Part shown: positions 7,774 through 15,294 of the stretch, piece after piece
Layout: each line of letters begins with the position of its first letter
Position numbering within the stretch: the first letter of the stretch is position 1
DNA from: SFWF01 sp045537915
GTDB taxonomy: Bacteria; Bacillota; Clostridia; Oscillospirales; Acutalibacteraceae
Length of the DNA: 64,000 nt
NCBI GenBank assembly: GCA_045537915.1
Contig: JAZSQK010000011.1
Location: forward strand, 70,654-134,653
Direction: 5' to 3'
Position numbers and translations under genes: made by a program
Notes under the pieces: generated by a model
Told to the model about the DNA's origin: nothing
Databases searched by the model: none
Seen by the model: the letters and a program-made list of their open reading frames with translations, nothing else

Positions 7774-9210
7774 TTAAAGACCTAACTTGAACGGATTCAT
7801 AATTCCGTTCGGGTCGAGATTCTTCTTTATTCCTTCAAGCACCTGCATTGCCGGACCATACTGTTCTCTTACGAATCGGCCAAGCTTAATGCCGACTCCG
7901 TGATGGTCGTTAACCACGCCGCCGTTTTCAAGAGCCGCCCTTATACCTGTTGTCCAGATTTCCTGGTGAAGTTTCAGTGCTTCAACAGGATCCTCCGGGA
8001 CAAACTCCGGTTCAACTATAAAGCGGTCATACATCATTGCGCCCCACTCATACCAGTGTGAAAAGTGAGCTATAAACTTTGCATAAGGATATTTTGTTTC
8101 TATTGCCTGTTTCATAGCATAGTAAATTTTTTCGATAGTACCGTAAGGAGCAATTGTATCCATAGTTCCGAACATCTGAGGAATGTCCATCATATGACCT
8201 GGGTAGAAGAAGGTAATCTTTTCCTTCCACCATTTTTCACCATATTCAGAGCCTAAATCTTCTGCGCCGTATTTTGCAAAGGTTTCAAGAAGTATCTTTT
8301 CTTCAACCTCAACCATTTCTTTAACGCCCTCGTAAGCGATATTCATAAATGCGCCCTTACGCTCAACGCCAACTATCTTCTTAATAAGAGAAGCGGTTTC
8401 TGCTTCATCATAGAGACGCATAACGGAGGGCTTAAACTTCTGAAGAAGTTCACGGGACGCCTGGAATGCGCCGTGCATATCCTGGAACAAGAAGCCTCTG
8501 AATCGCCTTTCTTCAGGCTGGTCGTATATTCTTATTTGGGCCTTGGTAATGACGCCAAGGGTTCCTTCCGAGCCGATAAATATCTGATTAAGGTCGGGGC
8601 CTACCGCATGCTTAGGTGTGGGAGAGGTGTAAATTATGTCGCCGTTGGGTAAAACGACCTCCATTTGCAAAACCATGTCGTCTATTTTGCCGTACTTGTT
8701 TGAGCAAACACCAATGCCTCTATGTGCCAAAAAGCCGCCAACGGTCGAACAGGTAAGCGAAGAAGGGTAGTGCATAGTTGCCTTGCCGACTTCATTTGCC
8801 GCCCATTCAATATGCTTGTATATAGCGCCTGTTCCGCATTCAATATACATAGCCTCGGTGTTAACCTCATAGATTTGGTTCATTCTCTTTGTATCAAGAA
8901 TAATTCCTCCACATACAGGAAGTGCGCCGCCTTGCGAACCGCCACCTGCGCCCCAGGTGGTTACGGGAATCTTATAGTAGTTTGCGATTTTTAAGACCTT
9001 GGAAACCTCGGTGGCATCCTTAGGGCAAACAACAATGTCAGCTTCGGGCATACGCTCTCCTCTATCAGCCCACATACGTGAAAGCCAGTAATAGTCGACG
9101 CTATGTGTAGCCTTGTCAATCGCTCTGGTCGAACAGTTGTCCTTTCCCACAGCATCTTCAAGTTCGGTCAAAATCATATTAAACAGAAACTCATTCATAT
9201 TGTACTGCAT
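7774..9210 (-). CDS. FAD-binding oxidase, GlcD / alkyl-DHAP-synthase-like (VAO family)
   Basis: A 478-residue flavoprotein of the vanillyl-alcohol-oxidase fold. The FAD part shows ADIVVCPKDATEVSKVLKIA, the pyrophosphate loop VTTWGAGGGSQGGA, and the IFIGSEGTLGVITKA segment. The C-terminal half ends with the NDHHGVGIKLGRF His-rich motif shared with alkyl-DHAP synthases and D-lactate/glycolate oxidases, then LDPNGIMNPFKLG. Family members oxidise 2-hydroxyacids, aldonates or polyols. A good AGGAG lies eight bases before the ATG. It is the second gene of the operon and directly precedes the Fe-S subunit, so these two plus EtfBA probably form an electron-transferring dehydrogenase rather than an oxygen-using oxidase, which suits an anaerobe. 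The substrate is unknown. Confidence 0.87.
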   Translation of the reverse strand: MQYNMNEFLFNMILTELEDAVGKDNCSTRAIDKATHSVDYYWLSRMWADRGERMPEADIVVCPKDATEVSKVLKIANYYKIPVTTWGAGGGSQGGALPVCGGIILDTKRMNQIYEVNTEAMYIECGTGAIYKHIEWAANEVGKATMHYPSSLTCSTVGGFLAHRGIGVCSNKYGKIDDMVLQMEVVLPNGDIIYTSPTPKHAVGPDLNQIFIGSEGTLGVITKAQIRIYDQPEERRFRGFLFQDMHGAFQASRELLQKFKPSVMRLYDEAETASLIKKIVGVERKGAFMNIAYEGVKEMVEVEEKILLETFAKYGAEDLGSEYGEKWWKEKITFFYPGHMMDIPQMFGTMDTIAPYGTIEKIYYAMKQAIETKYPYAKFIAHFSHWYEWGAMMYDRFIVEPEFVPEDPVEALKLHQEIWTTGIRAALENGGVVNDHHGVGIKLGRFVREQYGPAMQVLEGIKKNLDPNGIMNPFKLGL

Positions 9211-9228
9211 CTTGTTTTCTCCTTTAAT

Positions 9229-10629
9229 TTAAATAGATTTATCTACTTTGAGATTTGGGAAGTACTTACAGAATTCTTCAATCTCTTTTCTGTAATCTCC
9301 CTGAATTTCAACAAAATGATGGATATACGGACCGTCGATAAGTCTGTCCTCCACCGCCTGTAGATCTTCGAATTCTCCCCAAAGATATGTGCCGTGGGTC
9401 TGTGGGCCTTCGGTAGTTTTACAGACAAGGGGCAAAATCATATATTTCCCGCTATCCTGGTCGATACGGGCTACGGTATAGGTGCCGTCCTTCGCTCTGA
9501 GCCACGCTCTTTGATTAACCAGCCTTGCTTTTGTTCCCTCTGCCCTTTCGCTCTGGGGGAAGGGTCCGCAATGCCATAAAAGCTCGGCATTACGGTTTTC
9601 GGGATGACGGACAGTAAATTCGCCAAACAGAGGTCTTCCCTCTCCGAGTGTAGCGCATTTTAAAAGCGCCATAGTCATTGCGCAGTGCATATCACTCTCG
9701 CAGGAGATCATATAACCCATTTCATTAAGCAAACCGTAAAGGGCGCAGGGGGCAAGTCCATCAAACATTACAGGTGTTGCCGTCCAGCACTCAGCAGATA
9801 TAACATCAAGATTAAACTCCTCAAAAAGATGCTTATACATAGCGACCATTGTAGCCATCGGCTTTATGTAGCGAGGGGTTAAATCGTCAAGCTCGTAATT
9901 GGCTAAGAAGTATTTCTCATATTCCGTTATCTCGTCTGCATAGTCGGTTGCAGCCGCCTTCATTCTCTGCTCGATTATGGCAAAATTGATTGGCACTATA
10001 CGGATACCGAATTTCTCCATAAGCTCGCCTTCATTCCAGATGACCGAGAAGAAGGGAGCGGGACGGGCTCCAACCTGTCCTATTCGCATACCCCTAAAGT
10101 TTTTAACCATACAGGCTACACGGACAAAACTCTCAAAACCTTCTTTGAATTCATCGCTTTCAACCCTGCAGCATGGCAGATGTGAAAAAGGAATGTGATA
10201 GCGCTGCATCTGGCGAGAAACTCCGAACAGTCCGCACTGCGAATCTGTAGGACGCATACCATCCACATAATATTCGTCATCAAGCGGCGCCCACAAAAGA
10301 ACCGGCTTTCCAAGAGCCTCGGCAATATCGGCGGCAGCCTCTTCATTGCCGAAGTTGCAGTTAATAATCATAACTGCATCGACCTTTTCCTTTTTAAAAC
10401 GCTCTACCACCTCTTTGGCAGAGGCGTCATCAAAAACGAGGTCCTCAATACCAATTCCCTTGTTGTCGACAAAACTAACCTTTTCGTTTGTAAAATTATT
10501 CTCTATGTACTCAACAAAGCGTTTTCCTCGTTGCTCTGCCGAATACCATGTTAGAAATGTTCCTCTGGGTCTGTCGGTTGTGTTGCGCCTCATAGCGACA
10601 AGACCTATTTTAACACTATAGTCAAACAT
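9229..10629 (-). CDS. L-fucose/L-arabinose isomerase family-like protein, first gene of operon
   Basis: A 466-residue protein resembling the FucI/AraA isomerase superfamily of aldose-ketose isomerases. Supporting segments are the N-terminal KIGLVAMRRN Rossmann strand, VDAVMIINCNFGNEEAAADIA, the central RIGQVGARPAPFF, the acidic ISAECWTATPVMF and CESDMHCAMTMALL regions that carry likely metal-binding Glu, Asp and His, and WHCGPFPQS near the C-terminus. The family converts an aldose to its ketose with a divalent metal. It is the promoter-proximal gene, 18 bases before the FAD oxidase gene. An aldose isomerase followed by two kinases and an aldolase makes biochemical sense. It is not close enough to either FucI or AraA by eye to name a substrate. 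Confidence 0.75.
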   Translation of the reverse strand: MFDYSVKIGLVAMRRNTTDRPRGTFLTWYSAEQRGKRFVEYIENNFTNEKVSFVDNKGIGIEDLVFDDASAKEVVERFKKEKVDAVMIINCNFGNEEAAADIAEALGKPVLLWAPLDDEYYVDGMRPTDSQCGLFGVSRQMQRYHIPFSHLPCCRVESDEFKEGFESFVRVACMVKNFRGMRIGQVGARPAPFFSVIWNEGELMEKFGIRIVPINFAIIEQRMKAAATDYADEITEYEKYFLANYELDDLTPRYIKPMATMVAMYKHLFEEFNLDVISAECWTATPVMFDGLAPCALYGLLNEMGYMISCESDMHCAMTMALLKCATLGEGRPLFGEFTVRHPENRNAELLWHCGPFPQSERAEGTKARLVNQRAWLRAKDGTYTVARIDQDSGKYMILPLVCKTTEGPQTHGTYLWGEFEDLQAVEDRLIDGPYIHHFVEIQGDYRKEIEEFCKYFPNLKVDKSI

Positions 10630-10659
10630 AGAATCTTCCTTTCCCTTTTATTCTAACAA

Positions 10660-10687
10660 ATTATACTATTTTTAAAGCAGATATCAA
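10660..10687 (-). promoter_or_regulatory. Promoter for the sugar/ETF operon
   Basis: On the minus strand TTGATA (10682-10687) and TATAAT (10660-10665) are separated by 16 bases, about 30 bases before the ATG of the isomerase-like gene. This is a near-consensus housekeeping promoter directed into the ten-gene operon. Confidence 0.6.
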
Positions 10688-10710
10688 ATGTTATAAACAA
10701 CACATTTTTT

Positions 10711-10749
10711 GTAAAAAACGTTTTACTTTTTTAAAAAATATGCTATGAT
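10711..10749 (+). promoter_or_regulatory. Palindrome and probable promoter of the AraC regulator
   Basis: GTAAAA and TTTTAC form six-base arms (10711-10716 and 10721-10726) around AACG. They overlap a possible -35 TTTACT (10722-10727), followed after 16 bases by TATGAT (10744-10749). The palindrome lies between the two divergent transcription units and is a reasonable operator candidate for either direction. Confidence 0.4.
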
Positions 10750-10782
10750 ATACTGGAATTATAAAACAGGAGTTTGCAAAAA

Positions 10783-11607
10783 ATGAAAATTATTCCCTTT
10801 GAGGACCTATATAGCTTTGATTTTTCTATTACCGAGCCTTTGGCTAAGGAGCAGAATTGGTTTGAGCGCAATAACTTTTATTCCTGCATAGGCAAGCCAA
10901 AGCCCTCACACACCCTCCTTTGGTTTAAAAACTGTTGCGGTCTTATTATTGATAAATACGGCAACCGTATAAAAATTGAAAAGAATCAGGTTGCATATAT
11001 GTCAAAGGGGCTTGAATACACCTTGCAATTCTACGATACGGCTCCAAGTCAAGCAGATACGGTGGTTTTTCACTTTCAAATTACCTCTCCGGACGGTACG
11101 GAAATATCTCCGACACTTATACCTAAGGTATGTATTAAAAATGTTGAACCACACATTGCCTTCAGCATAAATGAAGCCGCATCAGAGTTTGATAAAAGCA
11201 TTGTTTGCGTACCGATGATAACCTCGGTTATATATTCTTTAATCTCCCTTGCCTGTCGGCGTTCTAAAAAAAGAGTCGTTGACAAAAAATATAAATATAT
11301 CAGTGACGGCATCGAGCTTATGGAAAATAACAGCGATCTCTCACTTACCGAAATAGCCGATATCTGCGGAGTAAGCGAGGGCTATTTCAGGCAGCTTTTC
11401 AGGGAATACAGCGGCGAAAACCCAGCATATTACAGACAAAAAATGCGTGTTGAAAAAGCAAAGCAGCTCCTTATACTTGATACTTATTCAATAGGAGAAA
11501 TATCCGAGGCGCTGCACTTTTCTGATATTTACCATTTCAGCAAGACCTTCAAAAAATTCGAAGGCGTTTCTCCGCAGAACTATATTAAACAAAATCACAT
11601 ATTGTAA
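10783..11607 (+). CDS. AraC-family transcriptional regulator of the sugar operon
   Basis: A 274-residue protein with a variable N-terminal cupin-like sensor domain and a C-terminal AraC/XylS DNA-binding domain. The two helix-turn-helix units are at roughly residues 180-225 (LTEIADICGVSEGYFRQLFR) and 230-272 (SIGEISEALHFSDIYHFSKTF, then GVSPQNYI), the second carrying the family signature. The ATG at 10783 lies ten bases after AGGAG; the upstream TTG at 10774 is too close to that site. It is transcribed divergently from the ten-gene catabolic operon, so it most likely activates that operon in response to the substrate or an early intermediate. A shared bidirectional terminator follows. Confidence 0.9.
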   Translation: MKIIPFEDLYSFDFSITEPLAKEQNWFERNNFYSCIGKPKPSHTLLWFKNCCGLIIDKYGNRIKIEKNQVAYMSKGLEYTLQFYDTAPSQADTVVFHFQITSPDGTEISPTLIPKVCIKNVEPHIAFSINEAASEFDKSIVCVPMITSVIYSLISLACRRSKKRVVDKKYKYISDGIELMENNSDLSLTEIADICGVSEGYFRQLFREYSGENPAYYRQKMRVEKAKQLLILDTYSIGEISEALHFSDIYHFSKTFKKFEGVSPQNYIKQNHIL

Positions 11608-11622
11608 GACCTAATATAAAAT

Positions 11623-11653
11623 AAAACTCCCGATATTTTCGGGAGTTTTGTTG
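11623..11653. terminator. Bidirectional terminator between araC-type gene and amidohydrolase fusion
   Basis: AAAACTCCCGA pairs with TCGGGAGTTTT around a five-base loop, with A/T tracts on both sides. It ends transcripts of both convergent genes. Confidence 0.85.
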
Positions 11654-11655
11654 TT

Positions 11656-13335
11656 TTATTTCAATATGTAGCCTACAGCCTCGTAGAAATCCTTACCGGA
11701 AAGGACATGCTCTTTTACTCTTTGGGCAAAGGATGAGATCGGAACTGCCTTTCTGACAGTGTTTCTGTTTGTGTTCCAATTGAATATATAACGCAATATT
11801 GCATCAGACTTATTCTTTGAAACTATCGTAAACATATTTTTAAATTTGATAATGTTGCTTTCGGGCTTTAGAAGCTCACAAAGGGTATCGTCTAAAAGCC
11901 AGGAGTGACAGGTAAAGCACTTGTAATCATATTCGGGATAGTATTTTGCAAAGAACTCTTTTGCCATTTTGAAGGACTTTTTACACTCCTCCTGGCTTAG
12001 TCCCTCTCCCTCGGGGATATGTACCTCAAGTACCTTATCGCCCTTTTTAAACTCGGTACCCTCAAGGTCATGGGGCAGGTCTCCCATACAGAACTGAAGT
12101 CTGCCAAGCCTAAAGAGCTTCATAGACATATGATTCTTGAGCCAATCGGTTTCTCCGAAATAAAGTTCTCTCTTAAGATCCGACCAGGTATCAGTCCAGG
12201 TAACAAGATCCGAAACCGTATCTTTGAAGATATCAAAGCTTATGCCCTTATCGGAGTATTTCTTCCAGAGTCCCTCACACATATAAAGGTATGAAAGAAG
12301 GTTTCTTTGACCGTCGGTTTCCTGTGTGTCGTAATCTTCAGGTGTAATTGCATCCGAAACCTTGATTTTCTTTAAAGCTGCATAGAACTCTTTGTCGTAA
12401 AGGTTTGAAAACTCAAGCTCTTTATACCATTTTTCAATTATCTTCTCAACCTCGGGGTTATAGTGTACCCAGAAGTTTGAATTGTCCGGAACGGGAGAAC
12501 GGTGTTCTACTACAGTATCGTCCTTACCTAAAAATCTGAGAAGGTTCTTGTAGTATATCTTCTCACGGTTCTCAGCACTGACGCCAAGCTTATCCATAAT
12601 CTTTTTATCGATTGCAAGCCAGTTCTCAGTCCACTCGCTTCTGTAGGTTTCGGCACGGGCATCCGAGCCAAACATAATATTGTCACTGACATCATAGCCA
12701 ATGGTAAAAAGCTTTGATAGAAGCTCCTCTCTGTATATCTCGGGGGTTCCAGGGGTTAAATCAAAAAACATTTCGGCAGTATTGCGCTTTGTAAGGGAAT
12801 TAAGAAATTTCCCGTACATAGCAACACACTCATCTATCCAGGGCCAAGAACAATGTCCCATTGAGAAACGAAGACCCTCAATGCCGAGCAGTGATTCAAA
12901 GTTTATAGGACGGTTGAATTTAGAAGAAACCTTTCCGTCCCAAAGAATTCCCGAATGGAAGATTACCGGTTTATTGTACTTTACAATTTCCTTTAAAACC
13001 TCAAGGCTTCTTTCTTCATAGACATAAAAGTTGGTGCAGATTATCTTAAAGGCGCATATTCCTCTGTCAACAGCTTTTTTAATGATCTCAAATATATTCT
13101 CCTCATAAGGATGTATCCAAAGCACAGGGAAAAGTCTGTCGGGATAATCCTTTGTCCACTCAAGAACCTGGCTGAGTCTTTCTTCAAATTCCACTCCGCT
13201 TACCGCATCATACTCAAGCGGCGGATTTGAAAAAACCGTTCCCCCGTAAATACCCGCCTTTTCCATATTCTCAATCAGCAGCTCGGGCGCTGGGTTAAGG
13301 GTTCTGGAATGTACATGCATATCAAACTTTTTCAT
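11656..13335 (-). CDS. Amidohydrolase fused to a GNAT-like (NAT_N/GNAT_C) acyltransferase domain
   Basis: A 559-residue two-part protein. Residues ~1-285 form an amidohydrolase-2 TIM barrel: it opens with the metal motif DMHVHSR, has IFHSGIL and MGHCSWPW His positions, and FGSDARAE for the late Asp. Residues ~300-560 match the GNAT-like C-terminal acyltransferase family (NAT_N/GNAT_C): WLKNHMSMKLFRLGRLQF, then KVLEVHIPEGEGLSQEEC, FFAKYYPEYDYKCFTCHSWLL and SNIIKFKNMF. The two halves are in one frame with a normal ATG and AGGAGT site. No function is known to me for the combination; hydrolysis of an amide followed by acyl transfer is a guess. It has its own promoter, a palindrome at the start site, and no operon partner. 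Confidence 0.82.
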   Translation of the reverse strand: MKKFDMHVHSRTLNPAPELLIENMEKAGIYGGTVFSNPPLEYDAVSGVEFEERLSQVLEWTKDYPDRLFPVLWIHPYEENIFEIIKKAVDRGICAFKIICTNFYVYEERSLEVLKEIVKYNKPVIFHSGILWDGKVSSKFNRPINFESLLGIEGLRFSMGHCSWPWIDECVAMYGKFLNSLTKRNTAEMFFDLTPGTPEIYREELLSKLFTIGYDVSDNIMFGSDARAETYRSEWTENWLAIDKKIMDKLGVSAENREKIYYKNLLRFLGKDDTVVEHRSPVPDNSNFWVHYNPEVEKIIEKWYKELEFSNLYDKEFYAALKKIKVSDAITPEDYDTQETDGQRNLLSYLYMCEGLWKKYSDKGISFDIFKDTVSDLVTWTDTWSDLKRELYFGETDWLKNHMSMKLFRLGRLQFCMGDLPHDLEGTEFKKGDKVLEVHIPEGEGLSQEECKKSFKMAKEFFAKYYPEYDYKCFTCHSWLLDDTLCELLKPESNIIKFKNMFTIVSKNKSDAILRYIFNWNTNRNTVRKAVPISSFAQRVKEHVLSGKDFYEAVGYILK

Positions 13336-13353
13336 AAAAAGACTCCTAATATG

Positions 13354-13382
13354 TTTGAAAATATTAAAAAAATATTTTCAAA
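13354..13382. repeat. 12-5-12 perfect inverted repeat at the amidohydrolase transcription start
   Basis: TTTGAAAATATT (13354-13365) and its exact reverse complement (13371-13382) flank an A5 spacer. It starts about four bases downstream of the minus-strand -10 and ends before the ribosome site, so it could be an operator or an mRNA 5' hairpin. Confidence 0.7.
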
Positions 13383-13385
13383 GAA

Positions 13386-13414
13386 AGTATATCACACAGT
13401 TACCCTTTTAGCAA
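13386..13414 (-). promoter_or_regulatory. Promoter for the amidohydrolase-acyltransferase gene
   Basis: On the minus strand TTGCTA (13409-13414) and TATACT (13386-13391) are 17 bases apart, about 50 bases upstream of the ATG. Confidence 0.6.
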
Positions 13415-13415
13415 C

Positions 13416-13446
13416 AAAAAAAGCACGGGTAAAATCCGTGCTTTTT
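13416..13446 (-). terminator. Terminator of rny
   Basis: AAAGCACGG pairs with CCGTGCTTT around GTAAAAT. On the minus strand the stem is followed by a T7-like tract. It lies immediately after the rny stop and just upstream of the next minus-strand promoter. Confidence 0.85.
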
Positions 13447-13451
13447 CTATA

Positions 13452-15005
13452 CTATTTTGCAAAATCTACCGCTCTGTTTTCCCTGATGACATTTACCTTG
13501 ATCTGTCCGGGATAATCAAGCTCGTTTTCTATCTTATTGGCTATATCTCTTGCGATAATTACCATTTGGTCATCACTGATAACCTCGGGCTTTACGGCTA
13601 TTCTGACCTCACGGCCGGCCTGAATCGCAAAGGATGTCTCTACACCGTTGAAGGAATTGGCGATTTCCTCCAGCTTTTCAAGACGCTTGATATAGTTTTC
13701 GATATTCTCTCTTCTGGCGCCCGGTCTGGCAGCCGAGATAGCGTCGGTAGCCTGTACAATAAATGCAATAGCTGTCTTTGCCTCAACCTCACCGTGATGG
13801 GCGTGGATAGCGTGGATAATATCCTCGCTTTCCTTATACTTCTTTGCAACCTCGACACCGAGCTGAATGTGGGTTCCCTCCTGCTCGTGATCAAGCGCCT
13901 TGCCGATATCGTGAAGAAGTCCCGCACGTTTTGCAAGTGTTACATTAACACCGAGCTCGGCGGCAATTATTCCTGAAAGATGGCAAACCTCAAGAGCGTG
14001 ATTAAGGACGTTCTGACCGTAGCTTGTTCTGTAATATAGCTTTCCGAGCAGTTTTACAATCTCGGGATTGAGGTTATGTATGCCCGATTCGAGCATAGCA
14101 CGTTCTCCCTCACGCTTAATGATGTTGTTAACATCGTTCTGCGCCTTCGTGACCATCTCTTCAATTCTTGCAGGATGTATTCTGCCGTCGGTAATAAGCT
14201 TTTCAAGGGCAATTCTTGCGACCTCTCGTCTTATCGGGTCAAAGCTCGAAACGGTAATTGCCTCGGGAGTATCATCAATAATCAGGTCTACTCCTGTTGC
14301 AGTTTCAAGAGCTCGGATATTTCTTCCCTCTCGTCCGATAATTCTTCCCTTCATTTCATCGTTGGGAAGCGGAACGACAGATACCGTAACCTCAGAAGAA
14401 TGGTCAGCGGCACAGCGCTGAATAGCACGGGCAAGAATTTCTCTGGCGATATTTTCCTGCTCATCACGGGTTCTCTCTTCGTAATCCTTGATTTTAACCG
14501 CTTTAGCATGGGTGAGCTCTCCGTCGAGAACAGAAAGCAGATAATCCTTAGCCTGTTCCTTTGAATATCCCGAAATTCTCTCGAGCATTTCAAGCTGACT
14601 TCTCTTTATCTGTTCGCTTTCCTCAATCTTTGCTTCAACCTCTTGCGCACGCTTTGCAAGTTTTTCTTCCTTTTGTTCAAGATTGTCTATCTTTTTGTCA
14701 AGGGTTTCTTCCTTCTGCTGAAGTCTGCGCTCCTGTCGCTGAACCTCACTTCTGCGTTCACGAAGATCCCTCTCGGTTTCCTGACGAAGCTGATGCACCT
14801 CGTCCTTAGCTTCTATAAGCAATTCTTTCTTTTTTGCTTCGGCATTTTTGATAGCGTCGCCAAGTATGCGTCTTGCCTCTTCTTCGGCAGAACCTATAGC
14901 CTTTTCAGCCTTTTTCTTTCTCGATACAGAGCCAATTATAAAGAATATAACAGCCACAACAACTGCGACGATGCCAACGATAATAAAATCCAATAAATCG
15001 TGCAT
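13452..15005 (-). CDS. rny: Ribonuclease Y
   Basis: A 517-residue membrane-anchored endoribonuclease that starts mRNA decay in Firmicutes. Order of parts: one N-terminal transmembrane helix (about residues 7-27, rich in Val/Ile), a long charged coiled coil (about 30-200) full of EKEEKL-type repeats, a KH RNA-binding domain with KGRIIGREGRNIRALE at about 215, and the HD metal-dependent phosphohydrolase domain with LLHDIGKALDHEQEGTH at about 365. Length and layout are typical. It is monocistronic: a strong promoter lies upstream, a structured leader of about 130 bases separates promoter and ATG, and a terminator follows. The CTCC-rich site on the plus strand gives a GGAGGTGC ribosome site just before the ATG. 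Confidence 0.97.
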   Translation of the reverse strand: MHDLLDFIIVGIVAVVVAVIFFIIGSVSRKKKAEKAIGSAEEEARRILGDAIKNAEAKKKELLIEAKDEVHQLRQETERDLRERRSEVQRQERRLQQKEETLDKKIDNLEQKEEKLAKRAQEVEAKIEESEQIKRSQLEMLERISGYSKEQAKDYLLSVLDGELTHAKAVKIKDYEERTRDEQENIAREILARAIQRCAADHSSEVTVSVVPLPNDEMKGRIIGREGRNIRALETATGVDLIIDDTPEAITVSSFDPIRREVARIALEKLITDGRIHPARIEEMVTKAQNDVNNIIKREGERAMLESGIHNLNPEIVKLLGKLYYRTSYGQNVLNHALEVCHLSGIIAAELGVNVTLAKRAGLLHDIGKALDHEQEGTHIQLGVEVAKKYKESEDIIHAIHAHHGEVEAKTAIAFIVQATDAISAARPGARRENIENYIKRLEKLEEIANSFNGVETSFAIQAGREVRIAVKPEVISDDQMVIIARDIANKIENELDYPGQIKVNVIRENRAVDFAK

Positions 15006-15009
15006 TTAA

Positions 15010-15140
15010 AATGCACCTCCTTTATATTAAACAACGTTTATTTTTCGAGGCCGCTTCTTTAACACCTCGGAAATGTATAAAATCGGTCATCCGTCAGCCC
15101 GCCATTGCTCTACGGATAAACACAACACTACCCATTATCA
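15010..15140 (-). other. Structured 5' leader of rny
   Basis: About 130 transcribed bases lie between the predicted start site near 15139 and the rny ATG. They contain at least two clear stems on the minus strand: ATCCGT with ACGGAT, and CGAGG with CCTCG enclosing 14 bases. No known riboswitch class was recognised. A role in controlling rny is inference. Confidence 0.4.
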
Positions 15141-15145
15141 CATCA

Positions 15146-15174
15146 ATAATATCACTATATTTATTGCCTGTCAA
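15146..15174 (-). promoter_or_regulatory. Promoter for rny
   Basis: On the minus strand a consensus TTGACA (15169-15174) and TATTAT (15146-15151) are separated by 17 bases. Confidence 0.7.
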
Positions 15175-15228
15175 GTTTTTAATGTCCACTTATTGTGTCT
15201 TTAGTGCAAGTATGTATAGAAATTTTTA

Positions 15229-15257
15229 TTGCATTATAATCGTAACTATTATATAAT
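15229..15257 (+). promoter_or_regulatory. Promoter for the GH110-like gene
   Basis: TTGCAT (15229-15234) and TATAAT (15252-15257) are 17 bases apart, about 38 bases before the ATG. Confidence 0.65.
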
Positions 15258-15294
15258 AAAAATTGGTAAAATATTGCTCGAGAGGAACACTGTA

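Noticed and set aside
10711..10726. Possible CcpA (cre) site
   Set aside because: The half-sites do not match the TG...CA ends of cre around a central CG; it remains a generic palindrome.
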